Source of the DNA: Cladosporium sp. IMV 00045
Lineage: Eukaryota > Ascomycota > Dothideomycetes > Cladosporiales > Cladosporiaceae
Direction: 5' to 3'
Assembly: GCA_001931905.2 (NCBI GenBank)
Contig: MSJI02000175.1
Location: 1-51,082, forward strand
DNA length: 51,082 nt
Both the position numbers and the translations under genes were made by a program. Below are positions 43,732-51,082 of the stretch, piece by piece. Below the pieces are notes generated by a model. It searched no databases. It was given only the letters and a program-made list of their open reading frames with translations, and was not told where the DNA came from. The stretch's first letter is position 1. Every line of letters starts with the position of its first letter.

Positions 43732-45184
43732 TCAAGACGCCCATGAACTATTCGGAGACTGCTCAACCAGCTTCTCACAAGTCCCAAGACCCTCGCCGCC
43801 GCTCTCTAGATACTTCCTCGGCCAACTGATCAGCCTCTCAAACCGCTCCGCATCATCACTTGAACCGCCACCGAGGAAAGATCCCACCGTGTTCCTCAAA
43901 ACATCATTGTGATGTTGATGGAAAGCAACGTTCCCGACTTTCAGCCATGGACGCATGGCCATTTCGAGCGCGAGGAAGTGCACTTGCAGCACCACCCCCG
44001 TCATGTTATAGCGGTTCGTAAAATGATCGAAGTCGAGGGGATTCATTTCGGTGAACATATACCAAACTGATAGGTATTTATTCGCGGCTGTCATGGTTGC
44101 GTTAGCTATCGTGTGAGCGGTCGTATGCTACGAAAAGAACGATGCGTCAAAATCTCACCTTCAATCGGACCACTGGTCAACGCTACAATAGCTTGCATGC
44201 GATCCAGCATATCTCTCTCGAAAGGCCGCAATTCACACAACTCTTCCACCAACCCCAACGACTCTCGCAATCCAGACGTCACGATAGGAGCCAAAGGCTG
44301 CGCACATTGCAACTGCTTTCTCACAATTGCGGTATTCGGATCGTTCTGAACGATAAACTCCTCAGCCGGGAAGAACGGCGAAGTCAAACCAGCCTGCAGC
44401 ATGCGCTGAGAAAGCGAAGCGCACCCTCGCACCAAGACGATGAAATTCGCGACTGGATCGCCCATGTATAGCGATACGAAAGTTAGGGCGTAGCAAGCTC
44501 CTAGAATTGCTGTGGCGCGGTCGCTGATGGATGGGTCTTGTGCGTTCTCGAGCTCAAGGCTTTCGGCGAGGTTGACGCCTTGGATTGCTGAGAAGCGGTA
44601 TTTCTGCACGGTTTGTGAAAGCTCGAGGTTTGTGGTTGCGTGGAGATGGGCGGCTCCTAGGGAGAGGATGGCGAAGTTGAGATAGTCGAACTATTTGTTC
44701 CATCGATGAGTCTCTCATGGCCAGTTGAAAGCATGCCGTCGCTGCTGTCGCGAGGCTCAACTTACTTGTTGCGCTATCACGGGCACATCATGAACCCACG
44801 CACGCTCGCACTCCAGTGGAAAGGTTGGGTAGGCAGCCGTGAGAAAAGAATGAAAGAATCGAAGATCTCTCAATTCAAAGCCTGTTGCGCTTCGTTGAGG
44901 CGCGCCGAAGCGGACGAGGTTTTTCGTTCCTTGTTGTGGTGGTGACGGATAAACGCACTCGTAGTCCAGTTTGATACAATTCTCGCATCGTGGTCGAGAC
45001 TCAGAGCACTGTCAATTGTAGATCATGAGTACATACATCTCCTTGCTTTCGTGGCGTGGTATTAGCTTGCCTTGACTTTGCGCGTTTTGCACGTTGAGCA
45101 TCCGCCGCGAGACTTTCGATGGGCTTTGATGCGTCTTTTGCGCGATTCGGCGTTGCTGTCGCTTGTGCTTAATGGTGTCTCCAT
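43732..45184 (-). CDS. Zn2Cys6 fungal transcription factor with a GC-AG intron
   Basis: Four exons on the minus strand, 45184-45071, 45008-44766, 44690-44159 and 44105-43732, total 1263 nt and give 420 aa. The zinc cluster has C29, C32, C39, C46, C49 and C56 (CSTCKTRKVKCSESRPRC). Cluster spacing is correct only if intron 1 (45070-45009) uses a GC donor (AAG/GCAAGC) and a GACAG acceptor; the frame hits TAA two codons into that intron. Introns 2 and 3 (75 and 53 nt) are GT-AG. The body, with LRDLRFFHSFLTAAYPTFP, FDYLNFAILSLGAAHLHA and RATAILGACYALTFVSLYMGD, matches the C6-factor domain seen in sterol-regulator-like (UPC2-type) proteins. Targets are unknown. The adjacent sulfatase lies 405 bp upstream on the same strand. 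Confidence 0.87.
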
Positions 45185-45589
45185 TGCTGGATTTTGGTGA
45201 CATGAATCAATGGGATATTGATGTTTGAATGTCGCAGCCAAACGATCAAGCGCCTGTGGCTGAGATGGAGTTCGTCATGGGAGAGCGGGAGAGCTCGCAT
45301 TCGCTTTCCATTGGCCAGCGATGAAAGTATATGCATCCTTCAGAGAACAGATGCAAAGGCGTGGGATTCTTCAACTTATTAGCAAATATATCATAGATCA
45401 CGGCGTGTTCGGTCTACCATGTACACTGGTTATTTTGACAAACAGGACTGAGCTGATGTTCTAGCTGGATAAGAGAGCGCGACTGCGTGGTGAAAGACTC
45501 ACTGGCTTCATGGAACAGTGGGAAAGGTGGACTGAGAATCCACAGATGTAATGCTATCTATGATCCCAATCGTTTCTGCACTCTAACAT
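45185..45589. other. Intergenic
   Basis: 405 bp between the sulfatase stop and the regulator's ATG. No gene or repeat is seen. Confidence 0.5.
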
Positions 45590-47456
45590 TTACACCCAAT
45601 CGCTCCAACGACCAACCCTCTCAAAACTCGGCTTTCGAGCAGTGCCAGGGAGCAACGGGCCCTGAGCGCCATGTGCTACTCCAGACCAGTCTCGATCGCC
45701 AGTTTCACCCTCACCACTCCACTGATTCACATTTTGCGGGCCTTCCGCACTAACAAAATGCCCTTTTACACAGAACGCAAAACTCACACGCGGCTGCGCC
45801 TCATAAAAAGCATCAAACCCCCTCTCTAGCGCCTGCGAAAGCTTCCCAACATCATCTTTCGGGTGCAGCGTGCGCCACGGCTGGCGACACTGCTCAGCCT
45901 TGCAGGACTTCGTGACCATCAACAGAGCATCCAGACGGTTTATGACGTGCTTGAATGGCCGCCCGAGAAGCTCGTAATGAGCTTGTGTCATGACATACAT
46001 CGGGTCAAAGTAATTGTGCATCTGCGACGGGTCGCGCGCGATGTCGTAGAATTCTCTCTCGCCCGTGCACCAGACCGTGTAGAGGAGATTGTAGTTCTCG
46101 CCGACGAGACGGAGGGCTTTGTAGGTGTTATTCGAAGTGGCTGCGGGGTGCGGGAAGGGTGAGCCGTATTTCCCTTCGAGGCCTGCGGAGCCCCAGAATT
46201 CGACGTTGACGTGTTCGCCGGAGGAGGGGGAGGAGAGGGATTCTTTGTTGAGCGGGATGGGGGAGCCGTCGAGATCGGGACGGTCGATGCCTGCTAGTTT
46301 GAGGATGGTGGGTGTTAGGTCTGTATGCGAGCTGATGATGCCGGCTTTGTTTCCTGCTGGAACGCCGGGGCCGCGGACGATGAGGGGGATGTGAATGTCT
46401 TCTTCGAAGGGGCATTCTTTGCCCGGTGGCAAGCGGTGTTGTGAGATGTGGTAGCCGTTGTCGGTGGTGTAGATGATGTACGTGTTGTCCAGTAGACCTT
46501 TGCTTTCCAGAGATTGTACGAGACCGTCAATCATTTCGTCGACCGACTGCAGGGCACGGAGTCTCGAGCGTTGGAACTCGTCGTGGTAGTCCAGTAGGGT
46601 TTGGTTGAGTTTGGGCAGCTCACGCACCCAAGAGACGCCGCTCGGGATGTCTGGGTTGAAGTTTTCGGTTCTCGGAATTTTGTAGTCCTTGAACAGGCCA
46701 GCATGGCGCTCTGCATATTCCGGCAGTTCGAATTGCCTGGGCTCTCGCAGCCGCATGTTCGAGTGAGGTGCAATAGGTGCCACAGCCACGAAGAAGGGAT
46801 CGTCGTAGGATGCTGCATCGTCCAGGAATCCGAGGGCTTGAGAAGCCATGACATCGGGCGAATACTTTCCTTCAAAGCTGACTGGAGGCTCGCCATTGTG
46901 TGTCATGGTGGCATTCCAATACTCATATGTGAAACTTGATATTGTTAGCAATGTCATATAGCCGTGTGGTTGAACGAATATCTCACGGATCTAGAAGGAA
47001 GTCGGATGCATTGAAGCCATTGACCGGAGGATCATCGTAGTTGTCAACATTATGAGAGTTGAAAAGCTTGCCGGTGTAGTAGGTGTTATAACCAAGCTGC
47101 TGTAGCCAGACAGGGAGCCAATTGTCATTCAGGCCTTCTCGGACGAACTTGGGATAGCCGCCATATGGGGGTCTGAGATCGGTGACATTGTTGTTGTGTG
47201 CGGCCAGGCCAGTCCAGATGTTGACGCGAGACGGACAGCAGATGGAGACTGTGCAATAGTGTTTCTCGAAAATCGTGCCTTGGCTGATGATATGCTTGTT
47301 TAGCAATGGCATGTAGTCAGTTGATTGCATGTGCAAGTCCTGATCATCTGTGAGGATGAAAAGGAAGTTTGGTTTCTTGGGTTTCTTGGTTTGTTCATCC
47401 ATTGAAGATGAAAGACCCAGGAGGGACGACCATAGTAATGCGTGAGTGGTCTTCAT
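45590..47456 (-). CDS. Secreted arylsulfatase-type sulfatase
   Basis: Sulfatases hydrolyse sulfate esters through a formylglycine made from a Cys in CxPxR. Two exons, 47456-46987 and 46934-45590, flank a 52-nt intron (GTGAGA, TGCTAACA branch, TCAAG) and give 604 aa. The signal peptide is MKTTHALLWSSLLGLSSS. Metal and catalytic motifs are ILTDDQD (Asp pair), CCPSRVNIWTG (formylglycine site, residue about 75), YTGKLFN, VAPIAPHSN and YTTDNGYHISQH. Numerous N-glycosylation sites support export. The last 100 residues include KSCKAEQCRQPW and a tail lacking known domains. It most resembles fungal aryl sulfatases used in sulfur scavenging; the substrate is inferred. Confidence 0.93.
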
Positions 47457-48213
47457 GCTGTGTCTCCTGCGATACAGCTATAGCGGCTGCTAATAATCGG
47501 TGCAAATGTGGTATTAACATTGAGTTTGGGAGAAACCATTTGGTATATGTACCTCAATCTGGGCGGGGCGGAAAGAGCATGGCTAAGATCACGCAATAGG
47601 ACGCTTGCGTGAGTTGACCTTCCCATGGCTGTATAGAGTGTAGTGTCTGCTCTCGCTTGAGCGAGTCTCTTCGCCCTAGAATCAGGATGAGAGTCCGATT
47701 GCCATGGTCAACAGTATGAGGTAGCCGGCAATATACTGTATGATGACTTCGTGATTTTAGATCCTATGGGATCTTGCTGCACCCGTGAGAGAACCTACCT
47801 CCGGTGCTTCTAGTCAATGGCCAATGTTCGGCGGTTTGACGCATACATTCACGAGTCAATGTCGAAAGATGATATTCAACCCTTCATCGATTTCACTGAT
47901 GACTATATGTGGCTCGCATGGTGTGGAGTATAGGATGTTCTATTGGTGTTGTCTGTTATCCTCGGAGACGAAGAGTCGCGCTTCAGCCGCACAGCCACAG
48001 CCGGGCCCTCGAGCTGGAGATGTGAACGCGGCCTCCGACATGTTGATCAAACAAGACCGTTCGTCTATACCGCATTGACAAGAGCCCATTGCTCGCTTGA
48101 CACTCATTACTGAACCTCCTGCGATCTGTTAGATCAGTGCCTCAAAAAGAATCACTTCCTTCTTTGCGAAAGAGCTGCCTATCAACACCGGCACCAACTC
48201 CCTATCGCCCACC
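47457..48213. other. Divergent intergenic region (sulfatase / TLG1)
   Basis: 757 bp shared upstream region. Short frames only; no motif supported with confidence. Confidence 0.45.
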
Positions 48214-48977
48214 ATGTCCGACGACCCCTTCCTCCAAGTCCAAGCAGACGTCCTCTCCCTCCTCGACTCCACGCGACCACTTTTCACCTCCTATCTTCGA
48301 ATCCGCTCCTCGGCCTCCTCTCCATCCAACCCGCAACTCGTCGAAGCTCGCCAGGAGCTAGAATCCAACCTCACGGACCTCTCAACCGACCTGCAAGACC
48401 TGATAGACAGCGTCAAAGCCGTCGAAGGCGACCCGTACCAATATGGCATCGACATCGACGAGGTTTCGCGGCGGCGCAAGCTGGTCGAAGACATTGGCGC
48501 TGAAATCGAAGACATGCACCGACAGTTGAACCAGACGGTCAGCAAGGCACCGCTGGCTCATCCTGATTCTTTTGGCGCTGCGGATGGGGAAGACGAGGAG
48601 AATGACGAGTACGGGCAGTTTGAAGAGCAGAGGCAGATGGAGATCATGCATGAGCAGGATCAGGCGCTCGATGGTGTGTTTCAGACGGTGGGAAATCTGC
48701 GCATGCAGGCTGATACTATGGGGCGCGAGCTGGAGGAGCAAGCCGATATGCTGGAGGATGTGGACAGCATTACGGAGAGAGTTGGAGGGAAGCTACAGAC
48801 GGGTATGAAGAAGATTGGGTTTGTGATCAGGAAGAATGAGGGTGAGTGTCTTGCGTTGATTGGAAGGGATCGGACATGAACGCTGACTAGACCGCTACAG
48901 ATACTTGGTCAAGCTGCTGCATTGGAGTCTTGATCTTTGTCTTGATCTTGCTACTGGTCCTCGCTATCACCTTGTGA
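48214..48977 (+). CDS. TLG1: Qc-SNARE TLG1 (syntaxin-6 family)
   Basis: TLG1/syntaxin 6 is a tail-anchored SNARE for endosome-to-Golgi fusion. Two exons, 48214-48841 and 48901-48977, flank a 59-nt intron (GTGAGT, GCTGAC branch, CTACAG) and give 234 aa. The N-terminal syntaxin-6 helical domain begins MSDDPFLQVQADVLSLLD. The SNARE motif (about 145-205) has heptads with the central Gln in LEEQADMLEDV. The second exon supplies the membrane anchor: DTWSSCCIG, then VLIFVLILLLVLAITL. Cysteines beside the anchor could be palmitoylated. Without the splice, the frame would lack the anchor, which supports the model. Confidence 0.93.
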
Positions 48978-49157
48978 GCAAAGAACAAGGGAGGAAGCAT
49001 CCCATATATGATGCCTGAGGCACTCGATCGACAACAGCACAGCCACAGCTCTCAATAGCCGAAGCGCGTTGGCAGCTGTCTTGTCCATTCGAGCCAGCAG
49101 TCGAGCCAACAATCAGCAGCGAGCACAAACGGTATCGCAGCAAACACTTCCGCCAAG

Positions 49158-49738
49158 ATGCACGACGACAGTACGTCTGAATCCAGTCAAGCCGCACTAC
49201 GGCAATCGCTGACCGCGCTCTAGGATCACATCCTATCCTCCAGCAGACTCCCTTGAGTGTCAATCCATTCATTGACCTGCCTAAACCGCCCACTCTTCCG
49301 CCGAACTACGCCTCCTTGCCATCTACTCTACCGCCTTCCTCCATACACGCAGCGCCAGCGCCGTCCAACCCTGAGTTACCAGCCTATGTTACGTCATCTT
49401 CGGGCTTTGCTGCACATCCTTCAACTATAATCGCACAGAACCGAGCATTGCTGGAGCAGATTACATCGCAACAACGTACGGCTGGAGAGAAAGTGCGCGC
49501 CTGGGAGGAAGGCATCAAAGAGAGAGATTTGCAAGAGAAAAGGAGAAAGGCGCCAGGATGGCTGGATAGCGAGAGTAAATTGCTACAACCCGAGAAGAAG
49601 CAAGGCAGCAATCAAGGAGATTTGATGGATCAACCAGAGGCAGAGGCCGACGTGAGCAAGGCCAAAGAGCAACAGAGGACGGCGAACGAGCTGGGAGACG
49701 CGATGGACCGAGCATTCGGGAGGAGTGAAATGGGATAG
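49158..49738 (+). CDS. Conserved proline-rich coiled-coil protein, unknown function
   Basis: A 13-nt first exon (49158-49170, MHDD plus one base) joins 49224-49738 across a 53-nt intron (GTACGT, GCTGAC branch, CTCTAG), giving 175 aa that begin MHDDRSHPILQQTPLSVNPF. The N-terminal third is proline-rich (PKPPTLPPNYASLPSTLPP). The middle, SSGFAAHPSTIIAQNRALLE followed by AGEKVRAWEEGIKERDLQEK, is a charged coiled coil. The tail is acidic and Gln-rich. No signal peptide or membrane segment is seen and I recognise no family. The start could instead be the internal ATG-less frame near 49253 if the micro-exon is wrong, but the junction fits well. Confidence 0.72.
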
Positions 49739-51082
49739 TAGTGTGTTCAGTCAGCAACGCAGGCTGCTCAGAACAACGACGTCAACAGAAATCCCCAGCT
49801 ACTACATCATCTTCGATGCCTACATATGTATGGGATGATACAGCTCTTAGGCCGACATTGATGCCAGTGGCGGACTGTCATCACCATGTGTGATGCTCTC
49901 TGTACAACCCCCGCTGGCACTTGACGATAGCAATGATAGGTCCAAACCACCAACGTCCTCTGTCCGGGACAAGCCTTTCGGCCTAATGCACACATCTGCT
50001 TTCCCACACTTGCATGCAGTACCGCTATGATCGCGCATGAACCGCATGTTCCGGTCCCTGATGCACGGGATGGCGCATCCTTGCAGTGCTTCACTGACGT
50101 ATGGCCGACCTGGACCTCAAACCTCTATTGCTTTTTGCATTTGCTATATGTCCTCTGTTCTAACGGCACCATGGGAATGCTGAACCAGTAAATCTAGCCC
50201 TGCAAGAACGCAGATAGGCTAGTGTCGGCACGAAAACTGTCCCTCAAGTAAGCTATCTCAACTGTCTGTGGGCGGTTCGGGCGCTGCACCGAGCGTTGCG
50301 CGCCGCAAGCGAGTTTTTGGACCCCTCTCTCTTCCACCCAACATCATCTCGTGATCCTCCCTCGTGCATGTCTGCGGCGTGATGGAATCGTGGGTACAGC
50401 CAATGTACCTGTGCATCCATTGGCACGGGCATTTCTCCAATACATGACGTCTGCTGACACTTCATCTGGCTTGGTGCGTGAGCAACATGTGCTGTCGAAA
50501 CCACACGACCAACACTTTCGAGACGGCGGATTGCGCCGAGGAGGTAGGAATTAGTGAAATCTTTACTTATCAAGCTTAAGTAAAGTTTAGAGATTGCTCC
50601 ACCGGGCGTCTAACGTTATCTCGGTCCAATCCTATAAGGGAACGACCAGAAAAAGTAGCACCTCAGAAGTGAGCCCAGCAAGGCATTCGCATGCGAACGA
50701 CTCCACAGCGCGAAGAGGTAAGGGCGCCATGGCCATTTCTTCAAAGACAACCCCTCATGCATATATCCCACTCTATTCGCCCGCCTGCCGGAGCCAAGAT
50801 CGAGTGAACGAGCAACTCGACTGCGAGAGAGCACGCCACGACACTCACTTCGGCGAAAAAAGATCATCCCGCGCTGCACCTGCAAGTCACCAACACCCTC
50901 GTCTCCGAGCCGTCAGGATCACATTGCAGCTTTGGCGAGAGGGGAGAGACCGTCCCAACTGGTTCGCATAGCACCATCGCTCGTCCCGACCACGCAAGGC
51001 CCCACGCTTCAACGCCATCCCCAGACCTGGATCCGCCGCCACTTCATACGTAGCGAAAAGAGCTGCCACACTACTGCGGAGG
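49739..51082. other. Intergenic to window end, no supported gene
   Basis: 1.34 kb of mixed-composition sequence with several short overlapping frames, none with a start, domain or splice pattern I can defend. A promoter for a gene beyond the window is possible. Confidence 0.45.

Noticed and set aside
50253..50971. Several frames of 60-125 codons near the window end
   Set aside because: They overlap on both strands, lack family features, and their composition resembles neighbouring non-coding DNA.

Overview
The window looks like nuclear DNA of a filamentous ascomycete (Pezizomycotina). A Dothideomycete is my best guess, from overall gene style only. The evidence is short 48-109 nt GT-AG introns with CTRAC-like branch points, fungal-only families (HET domain, NACHT/STAND NLR, CFEM, Zn2Cys6 regulators, GPI-type phospholipase B), and universal eukaryotic genes (SRP54, TFB3, RRP15, TLG1). 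I place 29 genes or gene remnants. Most spliced models were checked for frame continuity across every junction.

Layout. 1-12.3 kb holds ordinary genes: TFIIH subunit TFB3, a secreted phospholipase B, a BTB protein, glucose-6-phosphate 1-epimerase, a short-chain dehydrogenase, a ricin-B-like protein and the rRNA methyltransferase BMT6. 13.1-29.2 kb is an accessory, partly decayed block. It starts with a divergent HET-domain gene that converges on an NLR gene carrying an in-frame stop, followed by a large multi-pass membrane protein and a small secreted cysteine protein. A frameshifted membrane-anchored lectin, an intact CFEM protein, a broken beta-carbonic anhydrase and two remnants of amine oxidase genes complete it. 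29.2-32.8 kb returns to housekeeping, with SRP54 and RRP15 head to head plus a small disordered protein.

33.7-38.6 kb holds a DyP peroxidase, a second SDR and a divergently placed Zn2Cys6 regulator, which may form a small metabolic cluster. 39.5-47.5 kb holds a secreted HNH/DUF1524 nuclease, a periplasmic-binding-protein-like protein, a stand-alone SRA-YDG protein, another Zn2Cys6 regulator and a secreted sulfatase. 48.2-49.7 kb holds the Qc-SNARE TLG1 and a conserved proline-rich protein. The last 1.3 kb shows no gene I can support.

The most interesting part is 13.1-29.2 kb. It combines a HET/NLR pair facing each other, which resembles fungal allorecognition or immunity loci, with secreted effector-like proteins and four damaged genes, and it is bracketed by conserved core genes. 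Two introns appear to use GC-AG splice sites. No CRISPR array, rRNA, convincing tRNA or intact transposon was seen.
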